Positions 23,369-34,345 are shown, numbered from the stretch's first letter. The stretch is DNA of 64,000 nucleotides from Xenoacremonium recifei (GCA_012184525.1 WOFQ01000032.1:248001-312000), one strand, 5' to 3'. A program made the numbers and translations. The notes: generated by a model not told the origin, from the sequence alone.

Positions 23369-25309
23369 TTACCTCTGGAATACAATCTGCTCACCCCATC
23401 TCGGTTGTTGTAAGTAGTATATGAGTAACCTCTGCTTTATCGCTTTCAGAACCCCAAGATACTCTTGTGCCACTGTCTCAGTTAGCCGTCAAATCGATGT
23501 TAGAGGCACTAAATCTTCATACTAGAAGCGTCGAGAAACTCGAACTCCACCTCGGAGCAGTTGAGTGATTGGGACTCCAACGAGGGTCCACCGGACTCGT
23601 GGGTGCAAAGACATCCTTGTAAGGTGACGAATCTAGGTCCTTTGAAGGATGACACGGGTGTATCGCAGTGCACTGAGCAGCATTAATATGTAACAGAAAC
23701 CGGCGGAGAGATTCAGAGACTTACGCTGGATGCTATAACTTTGCTCCCCTGTTGAGCCCCCCTGATTCAAAGTTATCTTAATACTTAGATACGACTCGGG
23801 GAGAAAGTGACAGGATGCCCGCTCATAATCAATACCGGGATGCAAGAAGTCCCACGCAATGGATCCGTAGTGTAGAAGTTGCAATGATAAAAGCTGCTTC
23901 ACCAAGAAGGAAGTCCCATTCGCAATGAAACGCACCGATACTCGTCCAGAAAAGTGCGAGACATTCCTATGTTAGTTAGCAGACAGTTACGTCTGTAGGT
24001 AGGCAGGCAGGCACTAACGATTTCATGTTCAAAGCAGACACGGAATCATCTCCGGTTAGAACCAGGGAGTTGTTGAGGTTGTTAGCTACATGTTTGGCCG
24101 CTTGAACCATTCTCAGTCTGTTTGCCCAACTCTCGAACTTGGCCAAGGCTTGAGATTGTTAGTGCCCTGAATCTTTGTTGATTGATAAACAACATACATA
24201 TGGGCGGGACTTCCTCAAGAAGTAATGAACTAGACGAGTTTGAGAGAGGCGAATAGACATAAATTTGCCAGGTGTATTGGTTGTTTGCGGGGCATCGAAT
24301 CGACTGTACCAAGAGACTTACGGGAAGTACTTGGTCCTGTTAGTTGTTTTGTGTTTCATAAAGGAAGACCTGCGTACTAGTGTAAGCCAGCTGGCTCGAA
24401 TGATCGCTGGCGGCCGTAGGGCCCCTTTCCGTATTCATAGAGAGACAGAGACAACGGAAAATTTTTGGAAATAGAGGACGCTGTAGATTTTCGTCCAGCA
24501 ACTGTTCTGGATCTTCGAACGTAGCATGAGGGCAAACGAGCACTTTCTGTTGCCCCGACGGTGTAGCGACCTCCTCGTACACGACAAACTCCAAATATCT
24601 GGGTACTGTCGATGTCTCTACAGCCTGAGAGGCTTGGGTGGTGGAAGAGGTCGAAGACCGTTGTGTTTTCAGATTTTGCGTGAACCATTCGTGAATCTCG
24701 CCAAGCCTGGTGTGGATGGTCTCAACCCGCCCCTGGATTTTGGTTTGTTGGTCCCTATTATGATTAGCTCTTGTACATAAAACTGCGTCCCGAGCAACAA
24801 AAATGATGCGGGCAAACTTACCCATTCATGACTTGTATGACCAAGCTCAATGTCTGTAAATGAGCTGTTAAGGTTTGCTTTAACTTCACGATGTCACCTC
24901 CCTCCTTCGTCCAAATAACCTTCTTCCAGTTCTTCTTGATCTCATCTCTCCATTTCCGCTCATTTTCCCCCGAAGCTGCATTTGTATCTAGGATCATGTA
25001 CTTGTCGACGAAATGCTGGAGGTCTTGGAGAACCCTAGTGCAGTTTGCGTGCACATTTGCAAGGGTGATGTAAGTTTCATCGTCCGCCGAGCCTTTTGCC
25101 TGACTTGAGGGGCTTCCTTGTTCTTCTTCACCGGGGGGTTGTGGTAAAGCTCGTGCAAGAAGCTTGAGAGAATGATTTAGGGAATACAATAGATCCTTAA
25201 CTTCACCAAACTCAGCCGGCGCCGATGAGAAGGCCTTCCCGACATTATAGGCCATGCTCGCCAAAAGGATGGCGTCGCCCACTGAGAGGGGTGACGGCAA
25301 GGACATCAC
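23369..25309 (-). CDS. conserved fungal protein of unknown function with a STAND-like N-terminal region
   Basis: I rebuilt seven exons: 25309-24822, 24754-24378, 24329-24198, 24148-24019, 23966-23725, 23672-23523 and 23472-23369. The phases agree throughout and give 540 aa ending WGEQIVFQR-stop. The N-terminus (SVGDAILLASMAYNVGKAFS, then EFGEVKDLLYSLNHSLKLL) resembles helical N-terminal regions found in fungal NACHT/STAND signalling proteins. No nucleotide-binding domain follows. Residues about 163-300 are linker-like with short Cys pairs (CLC). The rest (LVQSI, then WQIYVYSPLSN, LAKFESWANRLRMVQAAKHV, NVSHFSGRVSVRFIANGTSF) looks like one folded domain that I cannot name. Two introns use AAG acceptors (before 24329 and 24148); the first is required by phase. 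It is divergent from the VIT-vWA gene with 421 bp between the starts. Function is unknown. Confidence 0.72.
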
Positions 25310-25730
25310 AACGTTTCAGGAGTCGTTGGTTTGGACTCATAATGGTGAAGGAGGGTTCTGGACTTGAGGGATGCAGCAACGTCCATATGCAAAGCGGCAG
25401 TGCGGTGGCAGTGTCCAGCAAAGTGTCACACAGCTTGACCGCCTAGCTCGCATGTCCAATCAATCAATCGAGGAGGGAGGACCAATCCCGCTGCTCACCA
25501 TCATTCAATCATTGCTATTGGCCAAAGAGAAGGCATCCGGCTGCCTCAAAATCTGTTGGCTGACGGCATTCGAAACTGCACTTTATGGGGCGGTGTCTTG
25601 ACACGTTCCCATTACCCTCCCTCCCCCGCCCTGCTGCCGCAAAGTTCAGCTTTTCCCCTCCTCATTTCTTCTTTGCTTTCTCAGGGTATTCTTGCGTCAG
25701 TAACCATTGCGACTAACTTCAAATTGCAAG
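25310..25730. promoter_or_regulatory. shared divergent promoter region
   Basis: The 421 bp between two head-to-head starts contain CCAAT at 25456-25460 and 25482-25486, and ATTGG (CCAAT on the minus strand) at 25517-25521. Long CT-rich leaders precede 25731. CCAAT boxes are typical of fungal Hap-complex promoters. Co-regulation of the pair is inferred, not shown. Confidence 0.45.
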
Positions 25731-28661
25731 ATGGCTGCCCTCTATGCCCAGCAGCTTGAACTGGGGCGTCTCCCGTCCGGCATATTTTTTGCCAGCCCTG
25801 GCCAAACTCTGCCACAACCTCTTTTGGAGCAAGCCGTTCAGTCAGATGTTGCTCCTGGTTTTCCCACCTTTCCCAAAGTCCGAAACAAGGTGGCCGTGGA
25901 TGCGAAACCAGTACTCTGCCTCCCTCTCATGGATGTCACAGTCAATGTCCGCGTTGATTCGGCCATCGCGAGCACGAGACTGGTCCAGAGATTCACCAAC
26001 ATCTCCGCAGACGTCATCCCAGAAGCCCACTATACCTTTCCACTCTATGATGGCGTAGCCGTCACGTCGTTTCGATGCGAGATTGGCGACTCGAAGGTGC
26101 TAGAAGGCCAAGTCAAACCTAAGGCGGAGGCCAAGCAGGAGTACCAACGGGCGATCGAGAAGATGGAGGCTGCTGCACTCCTTGAAGAGCATACCCCCGA
26201 GGTCTTTGAGACCATGATCGGCAATATCCTCGGAAACTCTGTTGTCACAGTTGAAATCACGTATGTGAATCAGCTGGAAGCAGAATTGGGAGGGGAAGGC
26301 GTGCTTTTGACAATTCCTACGTCCATTGCGCCTCGATATGGTGATTCACCCTTCTCAGGCTCTTCCAACATAACTGAGATCGGGCTCCGGATTGAGGTTG
26401 CGGTAAACTCTCCATATCCTATCAAGAAACTTGAAAGTCGCAACCATCCTGTGTCCGTCGACATTGGAACTACCAGACCGCCTCCTGATGCACTCAGCTT
26501 CGGTGATCTTGCGAAGGGGAAAACGATGGAAGAGACCTACGACCCAAGAAAAGCGACTGCCCACCTCTCCGAAAGAGACGCGCATATGGGAAAGGACTTT
26601 GTACTCCTAATACAGACATCTGGAGCACCCTTTCTGCGTTCTACCGCTGTTATCTCCCCGCCGAGTTTATTTGACCCCTCTGCCCTTATGGTGACGATCA
26701 AGCCAAGCGAACTCTTCACAGATCTACCTCCTCTAGATGGGTTTGATGGTGAGATTGTCTTCCTCGCCGATCGCTCCAGATCTATGAATGGTACCAAGAT
26801 TAACACACTCCGAGAGGCCCTCAGTGTGTTCCTAAAAAGTCTTCCCGAAACTTGTTTGTTTAATCTATTCTCTTTCGGCAGCCATTTTTCGTCGCTCTGG
26901 GATACTTCTAGAAAATACAATCAGGAGAATCTCGACATAGCTATGTCCCATGTGTCGGGATTCCAGGGCGATATGGGTGGAACCGAGCTTCTTCCTGCCC
27001 TTGAAAAAGTTGTTGAGCATCGTATCAAAGACGCCAGCTCAACGCAAGTCATTTTGCTTACGGATGGCGAAGTCTGGAAAACAGAAGAGACGATTCATTT
27101 CGTGCGTAAGACGTCATCTATAATGCGGGACCAGATCCGATTCTTTGCCCTGGGCATTGGAAACCAAGTGTCGCATCGCCTGATCCAGGGCATCGGGGGA
27201 GAAGGCGGCGGCTTCGGTGAGGTTGTTGGTGTCGATAGTCAGGGCAAATGGCACGCGAGAGTTATTGAAACGCTTAATGGTGCTTTGATGCCAAAGAGCT
27301 GGACATTTCAAATCGGCCTTGGGCCAGAGTACTCGGCTAAATTCCTGGATGTTGATGACTTCATGGAAGTCGGATGCAGCGACAAAGCTGTACCAACCAC
27401 AGAACTTATCAGTTACATTCAAGCCCCTCGCGAAATACCTCCACTTCATCACTTCAGCCATAAATCTGTTTTTTTTCTCATCTCATCGAAGTCTACGGAC
27501 CTGCCTACCGAAGTCACTATCAAAGCGAAGGCCGAAAGGGGGTTAACCTTGACAGCCAACCTACCTGTGATCCCAACAGTAGAAGATGCAAATGCAATAC
27601 AGCATCTAGGTGTCAAAGCTGCATTGGTGGATCTCGGAACCTGCACTCGCGAAGATACCCCGCAGACAATAGCTCGTCAGAATGCTGAGCGACTAGGAGA
27701 GATCTATTCAGTTTCCAGCAAGTGGACTAGTTTTGTTGCTGTCGATTGTGCCACACGCGCTCTGAACGAGATCAGCATATATAAGGCCCCTTTCACGGAA
27801 TTGGGCATGCTGACAAATCCCACGTATCACAGAACACGACTGCGACCTCCGAGGCATGAGCCTCTTTCCTCCTCCAGCTCGCTCCCTGTGATAACCCTAG
27901 GAAGGATGATGTGTAGGGAAAGGCTGCAAGCGGATCCTGATATGCACAATCAGAGCTTCATTGATCTGAGCTCATCGCCGTTGATTGACATTCCCTGGCT
28001 CGACATCATGACATCACAAGCTGCAGCAGGCACATTCAAGTTCAATGTCGCCCTACGCCACAAACTGGCCCAGCATTTCTGCCCTGGTACGCGAGAGTAC
28101 ATGCTTCTCCTCTTCAAGAGATCAAACAATGTAGACCAGTCGAGCGAAGACGAAGAGACCACGGGGGATACAATGATGGCTATTTGCTACATGGAAACAC
28201 ATCTTTATCAAACGAAAAATGTCTGGGACTTGATGATACGGAAAGCCGAAGGTGCGGTGACAAAGCATTTTCTTAGCGGTCAAACACAGGCTCAAATCCA
28301 GAACATGCTCAAGTGTTCAGCCATACATTTGCATTACCAGCCGTACAAATGCCAGGTGGATCATGAGTTCCCGCCATCTAAGTTGTGGGATTCCTGCCTT
28401 GTCTGCGGAGTAACACCGAAGCACCCTAGGAAGGTGCTGAACCCATCGACGGCCGAGCTGCGTTGCAAATTTGCCGGGTGCTGGCTTTTCTTTGATACAT
28501 GGGATGACCTTTGGGATCATCTAGTTTCTAAAAGTCACCTCCTGTGTGGCGTGGCAGGGTACGCTTCTAACAGCAAGAGCAAAGGCATGGAGGTTAGCTT
28601 TGGACAAGACAGCTCTATAGACACTATTTCAAGCGTAGGAAAGAGGTTGAGGGAAAGCTGA
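25731..28661 (+). CDS. VIT and vWA domain protein with C-terminal C2H2-like finger
   Basis: Single exon, 976 aa, start ATGGCTGCC. The VIT domain is at about residues 58-190 (TFPLYDGVAVTSFRCEIGD; KEYQ-like KQEYQRAIEKMEAA). A vWA domain follows with an intact MIDAS: DRSRS at about 347-351, GGTEL near 425 and LTDGE near 448. So it should bind a divalent cation and a protein partner. This order is that of VWA5A/LOH11CR2A-like and vault-PARP-like proteins, but no PARP catalytic domain is present. The C-terminal third has GTFKFNVALRHKL, common to the family, and ends with C-x4-C-x12-H-x5-H (residues 912-936), a C2H2 zinc-finger spacing. There is no signal peptide or membrane segment, so it is cytosolic or nuclear. 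The biological role in fungi is not known. Confidence 0.9.
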   Translation: MAALYAQQLELGRLPSGIFFASPGQTLPQPLLEQAVQSDVAPGFPTFPKVRNKVAVDAKPVLCLPLMDVTVNVRVDSAIASTRLVQRFTNISADVIPEAHYTFPLYDGVAVTSFRCEIGDSKVLEGQVKPKAEAKQEYQRAIEKMEAAALLEEHTPEVFETMIGNILGNSVVTVEITYVNQLEAELGGEGVLLTIPTSIAPRYGDSPFSGSSNITEIGLRIEVAVNSPYPIKKLESRNHPVSVDIGTTRPPPDALSFGDLAKGKTMEETYDPRKATAHLSERDAHMGKDFVLLIQTSGAPFLRSTAVISPPSLFDPSALMVTIKPSELFTDLPPLDGFDGEIVFLADRSRSMNGTKINTLREALSVFLKSLPETCLFNLFSFGSHFSSLWDTSRKYNQENLDIAMSHVSGFQGDMGGTELLPALEKVVEHRIKDASSTQVILLTDGEVWKTEETIHFVRKTSSIMRDQIRFFALGIGNQVSHRLIQGIGGEGGGFGEVVGVDSQGKWHARVIETLNGALMPKSWTFQIGLGPEYSAKFLDVDDFMEVGCSDKAVPTTELISYIQAPREIPPLHHFSHKSVFFLISSKSTDLPTEVTIKAKAERGLTLTANLPVIPTVEDANAIQHLGVKAALVDLGTCTREDTPQTIARQNAERLGEIYSVSSKWTSFVAVDCATRALNEISIYKAPFTELGMLTNPTYHRTRLRPPRHEPLSSSSSLPVITLGRMMCRERLQADPDMHNQSFIDLSSSPLIDIPWLDIMTSQAAAGTFKFNVALRHKLAQHFCPGTREYMLLLFKRSNNVDQSSEDEETTGDTMMAICYMETHLYQTKNVWDLMIRKAEGAVTKHFLSGQTQAQIQNMLKCSAIHLHYQPYKCQVDHEFPPSKLWDSCLVCGVTPKHPRKVLNPSTAELRCKFAGCWLFFDTWDDLWDHLVSKSHLLCGVAGYASNSKSKGMEVSFGQDSSIDTISSVGKRLRES

Positions 28662-29202
28662 CGTAGTTGACGCTGAAAATAGTATGGCAATCTTACTCCT
28701 TGTCGCCCTCTCTACTACCGGGTAATTCTGAGGCTTTGTCACAGCAGGTTTCCGCTAGCCTGGTGCATGCGATAATGTTTAATTCAATTTCTGGCTTTTT
28801 GAGTCCTTTCTCTTGTTGATTTCTTGCTTGTAATTTGGTATTCTAGGTCTTGCCTCCCTTTTCATTGCTTGACAGGCTGGCTTGGAGGCCAAATTCTCCG
28901 TGCCCATTGATCAATACGATATCCCTAGCACCTAAGCTATGATCTTCGTGGTAAGGCAGGGTTCCGGATAATTATCATTAAAACAAAAAGAATGCTAATA
29001 GTTCAAGTGCCGGTCTACCGCCCGCCGCACTAGATCACTCAAGAAAATAGAATAATTGATCAAGTTAATCCCGTTCGATACATGCACATATATATCCAAC
29101 AGATGAGCCTATTGGGATCGCTGGGTCGCAACATCAACACATACACTGTTTCACTACCATGTAAGCGACGACAACTATATACCTATCTAATTGATTTTTC
29201 GC
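28662..29202. other. gene-free stretch
   Basis: 3' flanks of the convergent VIT-vWA and VOC genes. No gene is seen. Confidence 0.5.
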
Positions 29203-29305
29203 ATCATGATGCGTTCATGAGCCGCGCACCTTTACACTCGCACTTAATCTGGTTGCATCTTCCCTTATCAATCAAAGGTAGCCTTATCTTCCGAATGCTG
29301 CTATT
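29203..29305 (+). repeat. dispersed duplicate segment, copy A
   Basis: Roughly three quarters identical to 34346-34441, by eye. Shared blocks include CATCA(T/C)GATGCG, CTCGCAC, CCCTTATC(A/G)AT and AGCCT(T/C)ATCTTC. Read through, copy A encodes LHLPLSIKGSLIFRM and copy B FHLPLSIRDSLIFRM. Copy B runs into the start codon of the PI-PLC-like gene; copy A ends at the stop of the VOC gene. Confidence 0.6.
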
Positions 29306-29813
29306 TAATAATGAGAAAGTCTATGAGTTCGTGCATTAGCTCTGTTTTACAAAAACATAGATGCTGTAGAGGGCTAACTTCATGAACCAGATGACGGAGT
29401 ACTTACTCGACCAAATTTCCATCAGGATCCCTGACATAGATACTACTCATTGGACCTTGGGCACCAGTCCGCTTAACTACCTTTCCACCTTCAAGGACTT
29501 CGATTCCATCCTGTTTGAACGCCTGTATCACTTGTTCCAAGTTGGTCCCTTCTTCAACGAGGAAGCAGAGATCAGCGGTGCCTGGACTAGCGACAGTGGC
29601 TTTTGGCTCGAACTCTTTGCCTTGTTGGTGAAGATTAATCTTTTGGGTGCCAAACTTGAGCGCGTGACGCTGCACGGAAGGATCGGCAGACGACGTGAAT
29701 ATGTCCGGCTTCATGCCCAGATATTTAGAGTACCAATTAGCCGTATTAGTGACATTTTTGCAGGTGAGGACTAAATGATCAAGTGATTTAACGACACTGC
29801 GGGCTCCGGACAT
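29305..29813 (-). CDS. small VOC superfamily (glyoxalase/dioxygenase-like) protein
   Basis: Two exons, 29813-29407 and 29320-29305, give 140 aa. VOC proteins use paired beta-alpha-beta-beta-beta modules to hold a metal and act as glyoxalases, dioxygenases or resistance proteins. Seen here: KSLDHLVLTCKN at the N-terminus with the first metal His, LKFGTQKINLHQQG, ADLCFLVEEG, and the terminal RDPDGNLVE with the last metal Glu, followed from exon 2 by LSHY-stop. This is the short single-domain (STM3117-like) form. The intron (29406-29321) has GTAAGT, branch GCTAATG and CATAG. An in-frame Met at 29894 would add a hydrophobic leader, but the TATA box at 29912-29918 lies too close to it, which favours 29813. 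The substrate is unknown. Confidence 0.82.
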
Positions 29814-29911
29814 GATGGAAGTTATTCCAATTAGCAGTAACAACAGACTTTCTGTAGAATAGATGAAACTTACACAAGCATTTTTCATAATCAAGCCCGG
29901 GCATTATCGCC

Positions 29912-29918
29912 TTTTATA
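29912..29918 (-). promoter_or_regulatory. TATA box of the VOC gene
   Basis: TATAAAA on the minus strand, about 99 bp before the chosen ATG. Confidence 0.5.
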
Positions 29919-32118
29919 CTTTTATTGTACTTAAACCCGGGCGGTCTGCAGTGGCAGAATATCCTTACCTCGGAAGAGGGAGCTTTTAGAAGGTATTAGC
30001 ACTCATGTACGGGGGCTTGGCTGGAAAGCGGTTGTAGGTATGTTATTATATAATGACCATTGATTAATCATACTGCACACTTTCTAAATACATTAGCAGA
30101 TTAAGAACTCCTGGCTCGCTATAATCATGACAGAAAAATGCCTGACTGGAGTAGCGCTATCTGGGTCTTGGCAAGTCCCTAAAAGTGAATGCAACACCCC
30201 GCCTACTTGTATAAGTTATAGCGGGACACTTGCTCAAGCTGTCAGTGTCTTGAGGTACCAATAAGGATAAGGGTTTGAAGACACTTAGTATCTGCGCAAT
30301 AACCTTCTAGCCTCTGTCTCCGTAATACTCTATCAATGGTGTATATTCTTTCCTTTTCAGATTGGATTTTACGTATTTATAGGTAAGTTTTGTGGCAGAA
30401 AATAAACGGAAGGGCTACCAGGAAATATTGTGCCTTTATATCTGCATCAGACTCACGATAATATCCTTTATTACCTCTCGTTAATTACTTATATTAATTG
30501 TAAAGGCCGTCGGAGCTTGAGCAAAGGCAAGTTGCACGTCAATAAAGGACTCGAAGCCCTTCTCTCGTTGTCTTACTTGCCCTGGCATCGACTGATCATC
30601 GAAACGTCTCCCTAGACTCAATTTGGGTGTCAAGAGCGTTAGCACGAGGTCGATGCGGGCAGTGTTACTCGTGTTAATTAGCCATCCATCTCGAGCTGAG
30701 GGAATAGACGGAGAAAATCGCTCAACGGCAGTGTTCGTGGCGGTGCTGGCGGCAGTGTTTGATACCTCAAGGGAAGGATTATCTTTATCACCAAATCACC
30801 ACCATTCTTGGCAGTATGTTCGGACTTGTGAGTCCCCGAAGATCACAAGAGAAGGACATGTAGCTCTCTTAATATGCCATCGCGGCTCTTGTGGTTCAAC
30901 GGATCGCCTTAGGTGTCAAGGTCGATGAGGTGAATGAGTTTCTGTAGGGTCAGAATGCGGTAGGCGGGACTGGAATACGTGGCAGCGTCGATATTTTGAA
31001 ATTATGAGATGACGCTAAGAGCTTCAAGTGGCAGCTGGGTTCTTCTCGCTGACCGCTTCTTCATTAAATCAATTCTTTGGATTCGCAAGGATATCAAGGA
31101 TATCTGACCGCAAACTAATAAAGTCAAAATCTCGGCTTTGGCCTCTGGCGTTTACCGAGGAGCCTTGATCGTTAGACTGACAATAGCTTATCAGCCCGTC
31201 CTGTCGAAAGGTGGCTGTGCCTACTCATAAAACCCTTCGGAGACCGAGCACTCAGCCCCCGTGCTAGCTAATTTTGGCATCCATTGAAATGGTTCTTAAG
31301 GTGAAAAGTTTTCATGCTACGGTTATTGTATCGGCTACCGAGGATAAAATCAGCGGAGCTCGGAAGCGTAATTATTTGTCTGACGAATGAGGGCATTTTG
31401 AAGTGGCCTGGTAAATTCATAGCCTCTACACGGTTGTGAAGTGCCGACTGTGCCCCTGAGCTCATGTGTGCCGTATTAGCCGCCAGGTATCTAGGCACCA
31501 GCCCACAAGAAAATCATCTGTGAAGCTGGCTCTTGGTACATACAGAGTTGAGACATGCCATGGACCTCGTCAATGAGGCATTTGCCCCAAAATGACTCAC
31601 TCGTATTGAAAGTTTGTTTCATCGTGACCGCTGAGTTATTCATGTCACTTTGACAAGAAGAGGGAGAAGAATCTCTGGATTAATATGCAGGTTCCAGGTC
31701 GCACGTGGCTGAAGTGGCGTATATATTGTCTCAACGCCGCCAACTGTTGAATGGATTGAATGGCAAACATTTTTTAATACTTAACTCCTAGTAGTCTCTC
31801 TGCCCATATCCTTCTCATTGCTGTTCTGTCACTTGGCACTTCAAGCATCCCCAGTCCAGGACACAACACTGGCAAGCAAACGCCGTTACTCTCTCGCCCA
31901 AGGCAATTCAAACTCTCGATGACCGACCGCGTGCCACTTCACAACGCTGGCGTCCTCCAAATTAGCTCTGCAGCGGGATCTCTCTACTTCTCTTTGCTAG
32001 ATGGGAAGAGTTTTCGACCCCCATAGGTCGACAGGTGTTACGCTTGATCGAAGTAATGTCACTATACGTGTCTGTTTAATGTAGACTTTCGGTGTCTATC
32101 TTGCTTCGCACAGGATCT
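29919..32118. other. gene-free stretch before fet4
   Basis: No supported gene on either strand. The small frames (30430-30615, 30623-30928, minus 31268-31498) have no recognisable motif. Confidence 0.45.
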
Positions 32119-32124
32119 TATATA
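32119..32124 (+). promoter_or_regulatory. fet4: TATA box of fet4
   Basis: TATATA, 125 bp before the ATG at 32249 and only 44 bp before the alternative ATG at 32168. This spacing supports the downstream start. Confidence 0.45.
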
Positions 32125-32248
32125 CTCCTAACTCCAGTCTCTATCGTGAGTCCAACAGATCGTGAGAATGAATACATATTTACCAGACATTCCCAGTTGC
32201 TTACAGAAACTCTTTTTGTTTCCGCACGGCATATCAGCCATTGTCGAA

Positions 32249-33784
32249 ATGTTCAGGCGGATTGTTGAATTTCTTGCCTCGCCAGGCGCCAAGGGCGTAA
32301 TTGAAGATGCTGCACCGACCCAGCATATCATTATCAACTCTGACACTACTGGTGGAAAAGCAGAGGATACGCCGGGAGAGACCGTCACCGTTCGGAATGT
32401 AACCGGCTACATTGAACGATCCAAAGATAACATGCTAGACCGATGGCTTGACAAAATTGTGAAGGCCTCTGGCTCTGAGCTTGTCTTCCTGTTCATGGTG
32501 TGCGGCCTTCTTTCCTGGGCCCTCTTGGGCATCCGCTTCGGTCAATCTGAGGAATGGGCCGCCATGATCTCTGACATTCAGGCCATCATCAGCTACATTT
32601 TCGATTCCCTGCTTATGCGCCAACAACTAAACGGGTACGAAAGACAAGTGCGAGCCTCGGCAAGCCTGAGATCACGCACATTCAGGCAGAAGCAGATGTT
32701 ACGGCAGATCCTCGCAAGTGATTGGTATAGGAGGGTTGTAACAACGGACGCCGAAAGCTCGCACCCATCCGAGTTTTCAGAACTGCCCGCGGAGAATTGG
32801 GTCGGTCAGGCTTCCAACTACTTTGCTGCCTTTCTGGGCCACATTGCCACGGTCTGCATTTATTGGGTCTGCATCTTCATCTGGATCGGATTCGGCCACC
32901 ATTGTGGCTGGAGCGACAGATGGCAGCTCTACATCAACTCCGCCACGTCCGCATTGATGGTCTTAATTTTCACATTTCTAGCCAACATTCGGGAGCGCCA
33001 CGAGTCTTATGTTGAGAAGTGTCTGAACGCCATCTTCGAAGTTGATTCCGCTGTCGAGTTGAAGCTGCGAACCATAACGCGCGACACCACTCCTAATCCT
33101 ACCATCGCGGTGCCTGGCCCCGAGATGAGCAAAGTTCAACGTGCCATCTTCTACTACGCGGATGTCATTGGCACTTTGGTCGGAGTATCGATTCTCATCA
33201 TCGTCATAATTGCGTGGATTTGCATCGGCCCTGTTATGAGGTGGAACTACAATTGGTGGTTGCTCATCGGCACCTACGCGGGACTAGTCGGCCTTTTCGA
33301 CGGGTTTGTCCTGCGCAATGTGCAAAGTCGGCTGCAAGATTACGAAGACGCAGCGTTCCAGGAGGTCAAGCTTGACGACGTGGGCATCTTCGCTGAGGTT
33401 GGCTTGCCTGAGCCGGAAAGGAGCGACGACAGATCCAGCTCGATCAACTATCGCCTCTCCGCTGCGATGGGCGTCATCTGCGCCCACGAGGTTACTGTCG
33501 TTCTTGGGGTTATCTGTGTTATCGGGCTTCTTGTCGGTGCCAGCGTCATGAAGTGGACTGCCACAGGACAGTTATTGTGCAATGTTCCTCCTAGCATCAT
33601 CGAGTCGTTCTTCATGATGATTCTTATCACGGGCCACAACATTTCTGAAGCCAGAAGGCGCGCAGATCTCCATGAGATGTACGTGAGGAGGCTGAGACTT
33701 CTTACATATGTCCACCAATTGGAGGAAGACAGAGCCAAGGATATTGGGCTCACAGAAGCGATTGTGCTGCCCGGCGCAATTTGA
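32249..33784 (+). CDS. fet4: low-affinity iron permease, Fet4 family
   Basis: Single exon, 511 aa from 32249 (MFRRIVEFLASPGAKG, the usual start of this family); an in-frame ATG at 32168 would add 27 residues. Fet4 is a plasma-membrane transporter for ferrous iron and, less specifically, other divalent metals. Family evidence: LDRWLDKIVKASGSELVFLF, then ISDIQAIISYIFDSLLMRQQ, the conserved core of the permease. I count about seven hydrophobic segments: SELVFLFMVCGLLSWALLGI; the FLGHIATVCIYWVCIFIWIG segment; ATSALMVLIFTFLANI; LVGVSILIIVIIAWICIG; LLIGTYAGLVGLFDGFVL; VTVVLGVICVIGLLVGAS; and SFFMMILITGHNI. A cytosolic C-terminal tail follows. No siderophore or reductase gene is adjacent. I did not find a clear GATA-type iron operator. 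Confidence 0.9.
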   Translation: MFRRIVEFLASPGAKGVIEDAAPTQHIIINSDTTGGKAEDTPGETVTVRNVTGYIERSKDNMLDRWLDKIVKASGSELVFLFMVCGLLSWALLGIRFGQSEEWAAMISDIQAIISYIFDSLLMRQQLNGYERQVRASASLRSRTFRQKQMLRQILASDWYRRVVTTDAESSHPSEFSELPAENWVGQASNYFAAFLGHIATVCIYWVCIFIWIGFGHHCGWSDRWQLYINSATSALMVLIFTFLANIRERHESYVEKCLNAIFEVDSAVELKLRTITRDTTPNPTIAVPGPEMSKVQRAIFYYADVIGTLVGVSILIIVIIAWICIGPVMRWNYNWWLLIGTYAGLVGLFDGFVLRNVQSRLQDYEDAAFQEVKLDDVGIFAEVGLPEPERSDDRSSSINYRLSAAMGVICAHEVTVVLGVICVIGLLVGASVMKWTATGQLLCNVPPSIIESFFMMILITGHNISEARRRADLHEMYVRRLRLLTYVHQLEEDRAKDIGLTEAIVLPGAI

Positions 33785-34291
33785 GTTACGAATGGTCCCC
33801 TGGCAGGTGAGTGCTATGGTGGCTGAGGATGGAAGTTTTGAAGGGCTTTTTGGAGTCTCGGTAAGCCCGTTGGCCATGCATGGGCGTTCGTTCTTTAGTG
33901 GAATTCGCCTTGATGCATTGTCGAAGCTTTCCATTCATCTACATTTCTTATCCCTTGATATAGACACCCGCTGATTTTAATCCGATGTCAAGTCTCCGTC
34001 CTGCTCGTTTTAACAACATCTCTCTCTTAATAATAAATATGTTAAATGATATTGCATTTACTGTTTAAGATTGTCGTGTAAGAGAGTTGAGCTCATCCCT
34101 CGAATTCTTCTTTCTCACCTGGAACAAATGTCATGAATTGAGGTAGGTTGGGAGAATAGTAGGCAAGCGGGTACTGGTCAAAGCGAAGATCTACTCCTTA
34201 CAAGCCGTCCCTATCTTGCAGCAATTATGCAGTAGATACGCAGCTGGGTATAAGCGGTCGCCTGTATTAATATCCGCGGCCAGGGTTGACT
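33785..34291. other. gene-free stretch
   Basis: 3' flank of fet4 and upstream region of the PI-PLC-like gene. Nothing else recognised. Confidence 0.5.
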
Positions 34292-34298
34292 TATATAA
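34292..34298 (+). promoter_or_regulatory. TATA box of the PI-PLC-like gene
   Basis: TATATAA, 134 bp before the first ATG of the signal peptide (34432). Confidence 0.45.
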
Positions 34299-34345
34299 CT
34301 GTCTCATCGCTAAGTCAGGTGATCACAGCCCACTCTTCTTCCCCT

